The notes: a model not told the origin generated them from the letters alone. 64,000 nt of DNA from Sporosarcina quadrami (GCF_014836615.1 NZ_JACSQN010000007.1:152342-216341); one strand, 5' to 3'; shown: positions 1-9,369, counted from the stretch's first letter. Numbers and translations: made by a program.

Positions 1-884
1 GCACCTCTGTCCACTTGAACTGAATCCGCTTTCTTCATAATATGACCCGCCGTCAATACTTTGGAGAGATCGACATCTTCCACAAATCGCTCTACGTACT
101 TATTGGATGGATTCATCAAAATCTCCTCAGGTGTCCCGATTTGAACAATATCCCCATCTTTCATCAAAGCGATCCGATCACCGATGCGCAATGCTTCATC
201 CAAATCGTGTGTTATGAAGATAATCGTTTTCCCCATATCATGATGTAATTGTAAAAGCTCATCTTGCATGTCTTTCCGAATTAACGGATCGAGTGCACTG
301 AACGCTTCATCCATTAATAAGACATCTGGATCATTAGCAAGCGCACGCGCTAATCCTACACGCTGTTGCATACCTCCACTTAATTGGCTCGGATATTGTT
401 CTTCATACCCTGATAGACCAACGAGTCTCAACGATTCTCTTGCCTTCTCTTGTCGCTCGGATTTCGTTATACCTTGGATTTCAAGCCCATATTCAGTATT
501 TTCCTGAATTGTCTTATGAGGGAAGAGAGCAAAATTTTGAAAAACCATTCCGATTTTTTTGCGTCTCACATCTCGTAATTGCTCTTTGTTCATCCCGACA
601 ATATTTTCACCGTCAATAAGGATTTTCCCGATTGTCGGTTCAATGAGTCTGTTCAACATGCGGACTAACGTAGATTTACCACTTCCTGATAGTCCCATAA
701 TGACAAAAATCTCGCCATCATAAACATTAAAAGAAGCGTCTTTAACGCCCACTGTAGCACCAGTCATTTTCAAAATATCACTTTTCGTTTTTCCTTCGGC
801 CAATAGTTGGGCAGCTCGCTTACTATGCTTCCCAAAGATTTTGGTCGTATTACTTACTTCAATTTTCTTTATCTGGTCATCCAT
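1..884 (-). CDS. opuAA: Glycine betaine/proline ABC transporter ATP-binding protein, partial
   Basis: ATPase that powers an ABC importer for glycine betaine or a related osmoprotectant, on the inner face of the membrane. The gene runs off the left edge; about 294 N-terminal residues are present. Seen: Walker [10 protein letters not shown] near residue 65, signature LSGGMQQR, Walker [13 protein letters not shown], switch histidine in FITHDLDEA, and the beginning of a CBS-like tail ([10 protein letters not shown]). The ~50-residue lead-in before the ABC core and the CBS tail are typical of ProV/OpuAA and rare in other ABC ATPases. ATG at 884 follows GGGAGTG. It diverges from a GbsR-type regulator, which supports the osmoprotectant role. 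The permease and binding protein genes would lie off the window. Confidence 0.93.
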   Translation of the reverse strand, partial: MDDQIKKIEVSNTTKIFGKHSKRAAQLLAEGKTKSDILKMTGATVGVKDASFNVYDGEIFVIMGLSGSGKSTLVRMLNRLIEPTIGKILIDGENIVGMNKEQLRDVRRKKIGMVFQNFALFPHKTIQENTEYGLEIQGITKSERQEKARESLRLVGLSGYEEQYPSQLSGGMQQRVGLARALANDPDVLLMDEAFSALDPLIRKDMQDELLQLHHDMGKTIIFITHDLDEALRIGDRIALMKDGDIVQIGTPEEILMNPSNKYVERFVEDVDLSKVLTAGHIMKKADSVQVDRG

Positions 885-921
885 GCCTACACTCCCTAAA
901 CATTGAGAATTAATATCTACT

Positions 922-950
922 AGTATATGCATTAGAATTATCATTTACAA
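922..950 (-). promoter_or_regulatory. Promoter of opuAA
   Basis: On the minus strand a -35 TTGTAA (945-950) and -10 TATACT (922-927) are separated by 17 bp and lie about 40 nt upstream of the opuAA start. Assigned by sequence match only. Confidence 0.55.
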
Positions 951-971
951 CCGTTTTCACTAAATTAATTG

Positions 972-995
972 TTTGTACAGTAAAAACTGTACAAA
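972..995. promoter_or_regulatory. 24-bp perfect palindrome, candidate GbsR operator
   Basis: Two 10-bp arms, TTTGTACAGT and ACTGTACAAA, are perfect inverted repeats around AAAA. The site lies between the divergent opuAA and gbsR promoters, about 20 bp upstream of the opuAA -35 box and just upstream of the gbsR -35 region. Operator function is inferred from position and symmetry. Confidence 0.6.
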
Positions 996-1002
996 GAAAT
1001 AC

Positions 1003-1032
1003 TTATCATTGCAATTTAAAATTAGTTATAAT
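1003..1032 (+). promoter_or_regulatory. Promoter of the GbsR-type regulator gene
   Basis: -10 TATAAT at 1027-1032 with a weak -35 TTATCA at 1003-1008 (18-bp spacer), about 60 nt upstream of the ATG. Confidence 0.5.
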
Positions 1033-1090
1033 ACGCTTAAGTAAGAAAACGGAGATTTATTCTAACGACAGTTAGTGAGGGAGTTATTTT

Positions 1091-1639
1091 ATGGACGGTA
1101 AAGAAGCACTTGATAAAGCACGCGAGCGGATTATTGAAACCATCGCACAAAACATACATCTATACGGTCTGACACCTTCTGCCGGTAGACAGTACGGCAC
1201 GATGTTCTTTCATAACGAACCGCTTACATTGGACGATATGACTGAAGAGCTTGGAATGAGCAAAACAAGTATGAGCACTTCTGTTAGAGCATTATCGGAC
1301 TTGAAATTGGTGGAACGTGCTTGGAAACGTGGAGTCCGTAAAGATCTTTACCAAGTCAAAGAAGATTGGTATCAAAGTTTTGTTGATTTGTTCTCTATTA
1401 AGTGGCGAAGATCTATATCTTTACACGCTGTTGCTGTCAAGAAATCCTTAAGTGAAATGAAGGATTTATACGAGAATAAGGATATAAGTGATGATTTGAA
1501 GGCTATGCTTGAAATAGATATTGAAAAACTCGAATACATGCGTGACTACTTTGAATGGCTTGATCGCCTAGTGGATGCGTTTGAAGAGCATGACATCTTC
1601 AATCTCGTCCCACCAAAAGATTATCCGAGAAATAAGTAG
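1091..1639 (+). CDS. gbsR: GbsR/OpcR-type transcriptional regulator (MarR-like)
   Basis: Cytoplasmic DNA-binding regulator of 182 residues, the usual length of Bacillus GbsR/OpcR, which repress choline and glycine betaine uptake or synthesis genes. Seen: a winged-helix segment around residues 38-85 (LTLDDMTEELGMSKTSMSTS, then VRALSDLKLVERAWKRG), followed by a helical C-terminal half suited to ligand binding and dimerisation. ATG at 1091 follows GTGAGGGAG. It diverges from opuAA across a palindrome that is a good operator candidate. The GbsR versus OpcR assignment rests on context, since choline-binding residues were not checked. Confidence 0.85.
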   Translation: MDGKEALDKARERIIETIAQNIHLYGLTPSAGRQYGTMFFHNEPLTLDDMTEELGMSKTSMSTSVRALSDLKLVERAWKRGVRKDLYQVKEDWYQSFVDLFSIKWRRSISLHAVAVKKSLSEMKDLYENKDISDDLKAMLEIDIEKLEYMRDYFEWLDRLVDAFEEHDIFNLVPPKDYPRNK

Positions 1640-1746
1640 TAAGCGATGTGAATAATTTTTAATAGCCTTATGGATAACCGCTCCCCATAAGGCTTCTACA
1701 TAGTTATCATCATTATTATGTACGTATAATACTGGAGGCAAATCCT

Positions 1747-1935
1747 TTGTTAAATAAAATCCCCAATCTGATCGTATTACTAATTTTCGGAACCCTTTCA
1801 TTAGTCCTGGCGCTCACCTTACCCATCCCTAAAACACCCCAGTGGATTTTGCTCGGCATTGCGCTCATTCTGAACTTGACGAGCGCTATCAGCTTGATGG
1901 TTATAGGTGTCAAGCGCACAAGAGGAACAGCGTAA
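1747..1935 (+). CDS. Small membrane protein of unknown function
   Basis: A 62-residue protein starting with TTG, preceded by a strong GGAGG 9 nt upstream. It consists almost entirely of two hydrophobic segments (about residues 5-24 and 32-54) separated by a short PKTPQW turn, with a basic tail KRTRG, so an integral membrane hairpin is likely. It ends just before a bidirectional terminator. No family was recognised. It could have a weak association with the preceding regulator gene, but 107 nt separate them. Confidence 0.6.
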   Translation: MLNKIPNLIVLLIFGTLSLVLALTLPIPKTPQWILLGIALILNLTSAISLMVIGVKRTRGTA

Positions 1936-1964
1936 GCGTCACTCAAAATACGAATAAAATGCGA

Positions 1965-1998
1965 AAAAGGATGCTATCCGCGAAGATAGCATCCTTTT
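1965..1998. terminator. Bidirectional intrinsic terminator
   Basis: A 14-bp perfect stem (AAAAGGATGCTATC / GATAGCATCCTTTT) with a 6-nt loop and T-runs on both strands. It lies between the small membrane protein gene and the convergent peptide-binding protein gene. Confidence 0.9.
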
Positions 1999-2008
1999 CT
2001 TATTGTTT

Positions 2009-3652
2009 TCAGTCTACAAATTGAACATCTTTCAACTGGTAGATACCTGAAGTATCGATGGAGAATCCTTTGATTTTATTACTTACGCCAGTCAGGTACT
2101 CCGTGTGGATCAAGTACGCCATTGGTGCATCTTCGATCAGATGCTCCTGGACTTTATTGTAGATTTCAATGCGCTTTTCAGGATCCGATTCACGGCGTCC
2201 CTGATTCAGCAGTTCGTCGACCTCAGCGTTTTCATAGAACGAACGGTTACCCGGGTCGCCTTTTTGTGAGGAGTGGAACAGCGCATATAGACCGTAGTCT
2301 GCGTCACCTGTAGAGTTCGACCAACCAAGGATGAACATGTCATGCTCACCAGCGGCAGTCTTGTCGAGATACGCACCGAATTCCATGACGTTTATGTCAA
2401 CGTCGATGTTGACTTTTTTCAATTCAGCCTGGACAAGAACAGCAATCTGTTGACGTTGTGGGTTGTCGTTTGTCCAAATAGATGATTTGAATCCATCTGC
2501 ATATCCAGCTTCTTCAAGAAGTTTCTTTGCTTCTTCAACGTTATAAGCAGTTGGTTCAGCGTCTTCATTGTATCCGAAGATACCAGGAGCAAGAGGTCCT
2601 TTTGCAAGTGTTCCGAAACCTTCGTAAACCCCTTCACTAATGTCTTCTTTGTTTACGAGCATGGAAATAGCTTTACGTACTTTCGGGTCATCAAAAGGTG
2701 CTTTTTCCGTATTGAATCCTAGGTATGCAAGGCTTGATGATGTTTGACGATTGACCGTTGCAAAGCTGCTGTTTTCGATACCGGCAACTTCGTTCGGCTG
2801 CAATGGATCAGCGATATGAACGTGACCCGTTTCAAGATCAGCGTTACGTACAGCACTTTCAGGGATTACTTTGAATGTGACAGAATCGACGTGAACTTTG
2901 TCACCCCAATAGTCATCATTGCGGACAAGTTTGATTTGATCGCCAGGTGTCCAGCTATCGAATTTGAAATACCCTGTTCCAACTGGATCTAAAGAAACAA
3001 CAGAACCTGCATCTTTTCCGCCTTTCATCGCTTCATAATCAGCTTCAATCGATTTCGGGCTGACCATGCTACCTCCGTTATGAGATAAGTGCGCTAGAAG
3101 TGGTGAGAATGGATAATCTGTTTTGATTTGTACTGTATACTCATCTACTACATTTACTTCAGTTACCATTTCGTAAAGGAAGAAACGTGGTGATGCAACA
3201 TCAGGGTCAAGAATACGCTCAAGGTTCATCTTCACGACTTCAGCATTAAAATCTTCACCGTCGTGGAACTTGACACCTTGTTGCAGTTTGAATTCATATG
3301 TTGTGTCATCAATAGCGTCCCAGCTTTCAGCAAGGCCTGGAATAATTTCGTTATTATCATTTCGGTTTACAAGTGTTTCATAAATATTCGCTTGAACTAC
3401 GGAAGATGGCACATCGTTCGATCCAGCTGGATCCAATGAAGATGCATCGGATAATACTGCAAGAATCAGATCTCCGCCTTCTTTCGCTTCTCCTTTATCC
3501 TCTTCTTTGCTACCATCAGTTCCGCCGCTGGACGAGTCTCCGTTACCTGATGACGATGATGAATCTCCCCCACCGCCGGCACATGCCGCGAGAATCATCG
3601 AAAAGGCAAGAATTAGCATTAATAGCCACTTCAGATTACCATTTCTCTTCAT
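2009..3652 (-). CDS. Oligopeptide/dipeptide ABC transporter substrate-binding lipoprotein
   Basis: Extracytoplasmic peptide-binding protein (SBP_bac_5 family) tethered by a lipid anchor. It captures peptides for the permease genes on the other strand. Seen: signal sequence with lipobox LAAC near residue 24, a Gly/Ser-rich linker (residues 25-50), then a ~480-residue family 5 binding domain with DASSLDPAGSND and YEFKLQQGVKFHDG, which are typical opening motifs. Length of 547 is normal. ATG at 3652 follows a GGGGGG-type ribosome site. Unusually it is divergent from the rest of its transporter, 358 bp away. Ligand (di- or oligopeptide, glutathione) cannot be told from sequence alone. Confidence 0.92.
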   Translation of the reverse strand: MKRNGNLKWLLMLILAFSMILAACAGGGGDSSSSSGNGDSSSGGTDGSKEEDKGEAKEGGDLILAVLSDASSLDPAGSNDVPSSVVQANIYETLVNRNDNNEIIPGLAESWDAIDDTTYEFKLQQGVKFHDGEDFNAEVVKMNLERILDPDVASPRFFLYEMVTEVNVVDEYTVQIKTDYPFSPLLAHLSHNGGSMVSPKSIEADYEAMKGGKDAGSVVSLDPVGTGYFKFDSWTPGDQIKLVRNDDYWGDKVHVDSVTFKVIPESAVRNADLETGHVHIADPLQPNEVAGIENSSFATVNRQTSSSLAYLGFNTEKAPFDDPKVRKAISMLVNKEDISEGVYEGFGTLAKGPLAPGIFGYNEDAEPTAYNVEEAKKLLEEAGYADGFKSSIWTNDNPQRQQIAVLVQAELKKVNIDVDINVMEFGAYLDKTAAGEHDMFILGWSNSTGDADYGLYALFHSSQKGDPGNRSFYENAEVDELLNQGRRESDPEKRIEIYNKVQEHLIEDAPMAYLIHTEYLTGVSNKIKGFSIDTSGIYQLKDVQFVD

Positions 3653-4010
3653 ATTTGTTACCCCCCATTTTGTTTTTGCCTATTGCACTGCCGTTTGACC
3701 CGGACAATACGCTAGTAAAATGAAATATAGCATACAAGCAAAAAAGAAACAATCCTTTTCAGAATAATTCGCATTGAATAAAATTTAATTCACAAAATAA
3801 TATAACTTCATATCAACTCCCCTAACACTTATAATATCTGCCTATTAGATGAAGCTTCTTTTAATCCAATACAAAGAATTCACATTCAAATCCAAATTTA
3901 TAAAAAATGATATACCTAAATTCGTCCATTCATGTTATGCTACTGTCAATCTATAAAGATACTAATTAATGTGTGATTTATGAAAATTACTAGGGGGAAG
4001 GTGTTCTACT
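3653..4010. promoter_or_regulatory. Divergent intergenic region between peptide-binding protein and permease genes
   Basis: A 358-bp AT-rich region with no credible ORF. It must contain both divergent promoters. Two weak matches to the CodY box (AATTTTCWGAAAATT), each with about four mismatches, occur at 3754-3768 and 3974-3988. CodY commonly controls peptide uptake in Bacillales, but these matches are too weak to assert. Confidence 0.35.
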
Positions 4011-4904
4011 ATGGTCCAACAAAGTCCTGTTGCGGGTACGATCAGAAAGCCAGTTAACCCGCGTGTCGAATCTTATAAAAATCTTTGGCGCAGATTACGG
4101 AAAAACAAAGCGGCTGTTGTCGGCGGACTTCTCATTCTCGTATTCCTCGTTGCTGGAATCATCGGTCCTTATTTGACGACCCAAGATCCAAACCTGCCGC
4201 AAATTTCCATCAAACTTCAAGGGCCGTCAGCTGAACACTGGTTCGGTACGGATAACTACGGCCGCGACATCTTCACGCGGATTATCCACGGTATGGGCAT
4301 TACAATGACCGTTGGATTCTTTTCGGTCGCTCTCGGTGGCATCATCGGAGTTTTCCTCGGTATCGTCTCGGGTTACTACGGCGGGAAACTCGACACCGTC
4401 ATCATGAGGATCATGGACATCCTGCTTGCGTTCCCTGGAATTCTCCTTGCACTCGCAATCGTTTCTGTGCTTGGCGGAAGTTTGACAAATCTCATTATAG
4501 CCGTCGGGGTCTTCTCGGTACCGGCATTCGCCAGAATCGTACGCGGTTCGACATTGTCCGTTCGCAGACTTGAATACATAGATGCAGTGAAAGCGCTCGG
4601 TGCTTCAGATGCCCGCATCATCTTCAAGCATATTCTGCCGAATGTCATGTCACCGATCATTGTTCAACTGACATTGAGAATCGCAACTGCCGTTCTAACT
4701 GCCAGTGGCCTGTCGTTCCTCGGACTTGGCGCACCGCCTCCGACACCTGAATGGGGTGCGATGCTCAGTGAAGGGCGGGCTTATATGCAACAGGCACCGC
4801 ATCTCGTTTTATTCCCTGGACTGATGATTGTCCTTTTCGTGTTAGCTTTCAATATTTTCGGTGACGGTCTGCGTGATGCACTGGATCCGAAGATGAATAA
4901 ATGA
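4011..4904 (+). CDS. Peptide ABC transporter permease, DppC/OppC type
   Basis: One of two membrane subunits forming the peptide channel. The 297 residues begin with a basic cytoplasmic lead and a KNKAAVVGGLLILVFLVAG first helix (OppC N-terminal domain), then HWFGTDNYGRDIFTRI, a DppC hallmark, five further hydrophobic segments and the EAA loop (EYIDAVKALGASDARIIFKH) that docks the ATPases. ATG follows AGGGGGAAGG. It heads a four-gene operon with the DppB-type permease 16 nt downstream. The C-before-B order is the reverse of the common dppBCDF arrangement. Confidence 0.93.
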   Translation: MVQQSPVAGTIRKPVNPRVESYKNLWRRLRKNKAAVVGGLLILVFLVAGIIGPYLTTQDPNLPQISIKLQGPSAEHWFGTDNYGRDIFTRIIHGMGITMTVGFFSVALGGIIGVFLGIVSGYYGGKLDTVIMRIMDILLAFPGILLALAIVSVLGGSLTNLIIAVGVFSVPAFARIVRGSTLSVRRLEYIDAVKALGASDARIIFKHILPNVMSPIIVQLTLRIATAVLTASGLSFLGLGAPPPTPEWGAMLSEGRAYMQQAPHLVLFPGLMIVLFVLAFNIFGDGLRDALDPKMNK

Positions 4905-4920
4905 AGGAGGAGGCACTTAC

Positions 4921-5862
4921 ATGACAAAATTTATTATAAGGCGCCTGCTCCAGACAATCCCTGTGCTGATCGGCGTATCAATTCTCGTGTTTTCGCTGAT
5001 GTACCTCATTCCGGGTGATCCGGCACAGATGATCGCAGGCGAAGCCGCTTCCCCGCAGACGGTGGAACAGATCAGGGAAAAACTCGGTCTGAATGAACCG
5101 CCGCCGAAGCAGTATCTCAAATATATGAGCAATATCATCCAAGGTGATCTTGGCAACTCCATCCGTAGTGGACGTCCTGTAGCGGATGAAATAAAAGCAC
5201 GGTTCTGGGTAACCGTAGAGTTATCCTTCTATGCAACCATACTAGCCGTTTTCATAGGTCTCATAGCTGGGATCGTTTCAGCAGTAAAGCACTACACTTG
5301 GTCTGACGTTACAATCATGATTGTCGCCTTATTCGGCTTATCCATGCCGAACTTCTGGTTTGGTCTTATGCTTATCCAGTGGTTTGCTATCGGTAGCTGG
5401 ATGCCGGATTGGATGCCTCAAATGCGTGCCTCCGGTTGGGGCGATGATTGGAAACAAGTAATCTTGCCTGTTGTTACACTTGGTACAGGTGGAGCAGCAA
5501 TCATTGCGAGGATGACACGAGCATCCATGCTAGAAGTGGTTGGACAGGATTACATCCGTACTGCACGGGCAAAAGGGATGGGTGAACGTGTTGTCATTTA
5601 CCGTCACGCGTTGAAGAATGCTTTAATTCCTGTTATTACAGTTGTTGGTCTTGAGTTCGGTGGTTTCCTCGGAGGAGCAGTTCTAACTGAAACAATCTTT
5701 GCCATTAACGGCATGGGTCGTCTGACGATCGATGCAATACGGACACGTGACTTCCCGATTGTTCAAGGGACGGTACTTATCATTTCGTTCCTGTTCGTGT
5801 TTGTCAACTTACTCGTCGATATCTCGTACCGCTTACTGAATAAACGAATTGACCTTAATTGA
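4921..5862 (+). CDS. Peptide ABC transporter permease, DppB/OppB type
   Basis: Second channel subunit, 313 residues. Seen: the OppB N-terminus (FIIRRLLQTIPVLIGVSILV, then YLIPGDPAQMIAGE), six predicted membrane segments, and the EAA motif (DYIRTARAKGMGERVVIYRH) near residue 205. A GGAGGAGG ribosome site precedes the ATG by 8 nt. It sits between the DppC-type permease and the first ATPase gene, so the four genes are probably one transcript. Confidence 0.93.
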   Translation: MTKFIIRRLLQTIPVLIGVSILVFSLMYLIPGDPAQMIAGEAASPQTVEQIREKLGLNEPPPKQYLKYMSNIIQGDLGNSIRSGRPVADEIKARFWVTVELSFYATILAVFIGLIAGIVSAVKHYTWSDVTIMIVALFGLSMPNFWFGLMLIQWFAIGSWMPDWMPQMRASGWGDDWKQVILPVVTLGTGGAAIIARMTRASMLEVVGQDYIRTARAKGMGERVVIYRHALKNALIPVITVVGLEFGGFLGGAVLTETIFAINGMGRLTIDAIRTRDFPIVQGTVLIISFLFVFVNLLVDISYRLLNKRIDLN

Positions 5863-5889
5863 TAAAAGTGTGAAAAGAGGTGTGTCACG

Positions 5890-6942
5890 ATGGAAACGGA
5901 TTTGTTAAAAGTGGAGGATCTCCGCACATCCTTTTATACAGATGAAGGAGAAGTGAAGGCCGTCGACGGTGTTAGTTTCATCCTACCTAAAGGGAAGACG
6001 CTCGGGATCGTCGGCGAATCGGGATCTGGTAAAAGTATTACGGCGCTTTCCATTTTGAACCTTCTCGCTTCAAACGGCAAAATTGTCGGTGGAGAAATCA
6101 ATTTCAAAGGGAAGAACCTTCTTTCATTTTCAGATAAAGAAATGCGGGAAATCCGTGGGAACGCCATCTCGATGATTTTCCAGGAGCCTATGACATCATT
6201 GAATCCTGTCTTTACAGTCGGCCAGCAAATTAGTGAGTCCATTATAAAACATCAGAAACTATCAAAAAAAGAAGCAAATATACGATCCATCGAATTATTA
6301 AAACTGGTAGGTATCCCTTCCCCTGACAAGCGAGTGAAACAATATCCGTATGAGCTGTCCGGAGGCATGCGGCAGCGGGTCATGATTGCAATTGCACTTG
6401 CATGCAATCCTGAAATGCTTATCGCAGATGAACCGACAACTGCCCTTGACGTAACAATCCAAGCACAGATCCTCGGTTTGATTCGTGGCTTGCAGACACG
6501 TTTCGGCATGTCCGTCATTATGATTACGCATGACCTCGGCGTTGTCGCGGAAACATGTGATTTTGTTGCGGTCATGTATGCTGGACAGGTTGTCGAATAC
6601 TCGGATATCTTCACATTATTTGAAGAGCCGAAGCATCCGTATACAATCGGACTTATGAACTCACTCCCTCGTCATGACGTAGAAATCGAAAAGCTTGAAC
6701 CGATACGCGGGAACGTTCCGAATCCAAAGGAAATGCCTACAGGTTGCAGGTTTTCTCCACGCTGTCCGGCTGCTACAGATCTTTGCAGACGGGAAATGCC
6801 GGAACTGCTGAAAGATGATGATGGAAATGATGTACGTTGCTGGATTTATTCTGAAAAATGGGAAGGCGAAGCGGAGGTGACTGTCTATGGTGAAAAAAGA
6901 ATTGCTAAAGGTCACGGGTCTGAAACAATACTTTCCGATTAA
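5890..6942 (+). CDS. Peptide ABC transporter ATP-binding protein, DppD/OppD type
   Basis: First of two ATPases. Seen: Walker [11 protein letters not shown] near residue 40, signature [15 protein letters not shown], Walker [13 protein letters not shown], switch HDLGVVAE, and the C-terminal oligopeptide/dipeptide domain with a cysteine-rich stretch ([10 protein letters not shown], then LCRREMPE and VRCW). ATG at 5890 follows AGAGGTGTGTCACG. The 3' end overlaps the next ATPase gene by 56 nt in another frame, implying translational coupling. The 350-residue length is normal for the family. Confidence 0.94.
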   Translation: METDLLKVEDLRTSFYTDEGEVKAVDGVSFILPKGKTLGIVGESGSGKSITALSILNLLASNGKIVGGEINFKGKNLLSFSDKEMREIRGNAISMIFQEPMTSLNPVFTVGQQISESIIKHQKLSKKEANIRSIELLKLVGIPSPDKRVKQYPYELSGGMRQRVMIAIALACNPEMLIADEPTTALDVTIQAQILGLIRGLQTRFGMSVIMITHDLGVVAETCDFVAVMYAGQVVEYSDIFTLFEEPKHPYTIGLMNSLPRHDVEIEKLEPIRGNVPNPKEMPTGCRFSPRCPAATDLCRREMPELLKDDDGNDVRCWIYSEKWEGEAEVTVYGEKRIAKGHGSETILSD

Positions 6943-7921
6943 AGGCGGATTGATGGGTAGGACCGTGAATCATGTCAAAGCAGTTGATGACATTAGCTTT
7001 ACGATTCACGAAGGTGAAACGGTAAGTATCGTAGGTGAATCCGGTTGCGGTAAGTCGACTACAGGACGCGCCATCCTTAGACTGGAGGAACCGACTGAAG
7101 GATCCGTCGTCTTCAACGGCGACGAGCTGACAACATTGTCTAAACGGGAAATGCGGACGCACCGGAAAGATTTACAGATCATTTTCCAGGATCCATACGC
7201 GTCCATCAATCCTAGACAGACCGTAGCAGATGTACTTGATGAAGCGATGACCATTCAAAAAATACTCCCTGCCAAACAGCGCAGGAAGCGGATTATTGAA
7301 TTGCTTGAAACTGTAGGGTTGAATGAATACCAGGCGGATCGTTATCCCCATGAGTTTTCAGGTGGGCAACGACAACGGATTGGAATTGCGCGGGCTTTGT
7401 CTGTAGATCCAAAGCTGATCATCTGTGATGAAGCGGTGTCGGCACTAGACGTATCCATCCAGGCACAAGTGTTGAATCTGCTTGAGGAACTGCAAGAGGA
7501 ATTCAATCTGACATATTTGTTCATCTCACATGACTTAGGTGTCGTCCGGCATATTTCTGACCGCGTCATCGTCATGTATCTCGGAAAAATTGTCGAGATC
7601 GGGGACAAATACTCTATTTTCGAGAATGCAAAACATCCATACACGAAAGCATTGTTATCTGCAATTCCTGTACCGGATCCTAAGGCCGTGAAGAAGCATA
7701 TCGTCCTTAAAGGCGACGTCCCTTCTCCAATTGATCCGCCAGCAGGTTGCCGTTTCCATACAAGATGTCCATTCGCTCAAGATAAATGCAAAGTGGACGT
7801 GCCTGAATTGATTGTCCATGAAGGGATGAGAGAAGGCCATCAAGCCGCCTGTCACTTCGTCGAGGAAATTGAAAACGGCACCTTGCAAGCAGCGGAATTT
7901 GAAGAGACATTTTTCGGATAA
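6887..7921 (+). CDS. Peptide ABC transporter ATP-binding protein, DppF/OppF type
   Basis: Second ATPase, pairing with the upstream one to drive import. Seen: Walker [16 protein letters not shown] near residue 50, [13 protein letters not shown] typical of OppF/DppF, signature [15 protein letters not shown], Walker [12 protein letters not shown], switch HDLGVVRHI and the C-terminal [15 protein letters not shown] motif. The start at 6887 lies inside the preceding gene and follows GGAGGTGACTGTCT, a strong ribosome site that justifies the long overlap. A terminator follows the stop directly. Confidence 0.94.
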   Translation: MVKKELLKVTGLKQYFPIKGGLMGRTVNHVKAVDDISFTIHEGETVSIVGESGCGKSTTGRAILRLEEPTEGSVVFNGDELTTLSKREMRTHRKDLQIIFQDPYASINPRQTVADVLDEAMTIQKILPAKQRRKRIIELLETVGLNEYQADRYPHEFSGGQRQRIGIARALSVDPKLIICDEAVSALDVSIQAQVLNLLEELQEEFNLTYLFISHDLGVVRHISDRVIVMYLGKIVEIGDKYSIFENAKHPYTKALLSAIPVPDPKAVKKHIVLKGDVPSPIDPPAGCRFHTRCPFAQDKCKVDVPELIVHEGMREGHQAACHFVEEIENGTLQAAEFEETFFG

Positions 7922-7935
7922 AAAAATTGAACGTG

Positions 7936-7972
7936 AAGCATGATCGGTTTTTTCACCCGGTCATGCTTTTTA
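7936..7972. terminator. Bidirectional terminator shared by the peptide importer and pro-peptide genes
   Basis: A 12-bp stem (AAGCATGATCGG / CCGGTCATGCTT, one G-U) with T-runs on both sides. It ends the peptide-importer operon on the plus strand and, from the other side, the receptor/pro-peptide operon; the pro-peptide stop codon lies at its edge. Confidence 0.8.
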
Positions 7973-8071
7973 GTGTGGCGGGCTGACTTCAGGTCTTTCT
8001 TTCGGTGCATGTGCTTCCATATTTCCTGTAGAAATAACTGCAAGCAAGCTGAAACAGAGTAACAACTTCAT
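7970..8071 (-). CDS. Secreted signalling pro-peptide (Phr/PapR/NprX-like), 33 residues
   Basis: A short gene starting 11 nt after the stop of the HTH-TPR receptor gene and preceded by AAAAGGAAATGG. The product has a compact signal peptide (MKLLLCFSLLAVISTG, then NMEAHA) with an AHA-type signal peptidase site, leaving the mature tail PKERPEVSPPH. Small exported pro-peptide genes directly behind an HTH-TPR receptor are the signature of RRNPP quorum-sensing cassettes (PlcR-PapR, NprR-NprX, Rap-Phr). By that precedent the tail, or a 5-10 residue fragment of it, would be re-imported by an oligopeptide permease and bind the receptor. The neighbouring peptide importer is a possible route. Export, processing and activity are inferred. 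Confidence 0.75.
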   Translation of the reverse strand: MKLLLCFSLLAVISTGNMEAHAPKERPEVSPPH

Positions 8072-8082
8072 CCATTTCCTTT

Positions 8083-9369
8083 TCAAATCTTTTCACCACC
8101 TTTCAATTCTTTCATCATATGACGATAAGAGCGCGTAGAATATTCTTGATAAGTATAAGCACTTTTATATTTCTTCTGATCAGCGTAATATGCGGAGAAT
8201 TCACGGGAAACGTCTTTTAAACTCATCCAATCTTCATTCTCTAAGAACAGATCTATACACCGGATCATATGCCGTTCGTACTGCTCGTATTCTCGCATGG
8301 AAAAGTACATATTCGCTTCTATTCTAAGGAGATGGGCTTCTTCTAATTCGTTTGACACTTCCTCTCTCAATTGTCTCAAACAAATTTGTAGCGTCTCAAA
8401 ATCTTTAAGTTCAAATAGCATATCGATTTTCAGCTTTTTCGAAGAAAATTGATTACTAGAACGGATAGCCTTTTTCACTTCAAGACTCCGGTTGACCATT
8501 TCCAAAGCCTGTACATATTCTTTCTTTACATTGTGGATGACTGCCAGATTATGATAGAGATTCCCGTAAGTGTTCGTTACCTCTTCTGCAAGTATGCTGA
8601 ATCCTTTGTTGATATACTTTTCAGCTTCATTCAATTCATGCAGGTCGATATAGAGCGCGGCTACAAGATTATAGCAATCTCCACACTCTTTCCAACAATG
8701 CATGTCCATATATAATCGTAGTGCTTGCTTCGCATAAACGAGCGTACATCCGTAATCTGACTCATGGTAATAAGCCAACGCGAGATTGTAATTGATCTTC
8801 GCAGACATTAATTCATCTGTACTTAGATGAAGGGATTCTTTGAAATGCCCAATACTTGCTGCATATTTCCTTTCATAATAAAAATACAGTCCTGTTACGT
8901 ACTGGTATTTCTCAAGTATAGAGAGATTAGCATCAGCAATGTAGCCTTTCGGTATACAAGCAATTACTTCACGATAGTGCTTTTGCGCATCGGATATTCT
9001 GCCTAGTTTCAGATGTTCCAAATACTTTAATACGTTGTACATTATTTCTTGTTTCAATGAAGCGATATAGAGGAAATTGCTATCATTCTTTATTAAAAAA
9101 GAATCAATTCCCCCTTTTTCTTCAGCAATCAACCGTTCATATTCCATCAACAGCTTCTGCAATTTGAAATTTTCTTCATGTATTCTATGAAGATACGAAG
9201 AAGGAACATTTAGGCGTTCCGCAAGCAAGAAAAGGACTTCACTTGATGGTTCAAAACGTCCACTTTCGATATTGCTGTAGTGTGAAGTCGAAACAATACC
9301 TGCACTGATAGATTTTTGAGATAGATTTTTCTCTTCACGCAACCTTTTCAGCCTGCTTCCGATATGCAT
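8083..9369 (-). CDS. RRNPP-type receptor/regulator with HTH and TPR repeats (PlcR/NprR-like)
   Basis: Probable peptide-responsive transcription factor, 428 residues, close to NprR (about 420). Seen: an XRE-type helix-turn-helix at residues 5-60 (RLKRLREEKNLSQKSISAGI, then HYSNIESGRFEPS) followed by a long array of TPR-like helix pairs, for example YYHESDYGCTLVYAKQALRL and LHELNEAEKYINKGFSILAE. ATG at 9369 follows GAAGGGGAG. Immediately downstream is a gene for a 33-residue exported pro-peptide, and divergently upstream is a secreted hydrolase gene whose promoter carries a PlcR-box-like palindrome. That layout matches receptors that activate secreted enzymes once their peptide accumulates. Alternative: a sporulation-type Rap-like regulator. 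Confidence 0.85.
   Translation of the reverse strand: MHIGSRLKRLREEKNLSQKSISAGIVSTSHYSNIESGRFEPSSEVLFLLAERLNVPSSYLHRIHEENFKLQKLLMEYERLIAEEKGGIDSFLIKNDSNFLYIASLKQEIMYNVLKYLEHLKLGRISDAQKHYREVIACIPKGYIADANLSILEKYQYVTGLYFYYERKYAASIGHFKESLHLSTDELMSAKINYNLALAYYHESDYGCTLVYAKQALRLYMDMHCWKECGDCYNLVAALYIDLHELNEAEKYINKGFSILAEEVTNTYGNLYHNLAVIHNVKKEYVQALEMVNRSLEVKKAIRSSNQFSSKKLKIDMLFELKDFETLQICLRQLREEVSNELEEAHLLRIEANMYFSMREYEQYERHMIRCIDLFLENEDWMSLKDVSREFSAYYADQKKYKSAYTYQEYSTRSYRHMMKELKGGEKI

Noticed and set aside
3754..3988. CodY boxes in the divergent peptide-transporter region
   Set aside because: Both best matches have about four mismatches to the 15-bp consensus, too weak to report as sites.
7852..8043. 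63-codon minus-strand frame overlapping the peptide importer end
   Set aside because: It overlaps the DppF-type gene and the terminator and has no ribosome site. The real small gene here is the 33-codon frame at 7970-8071.
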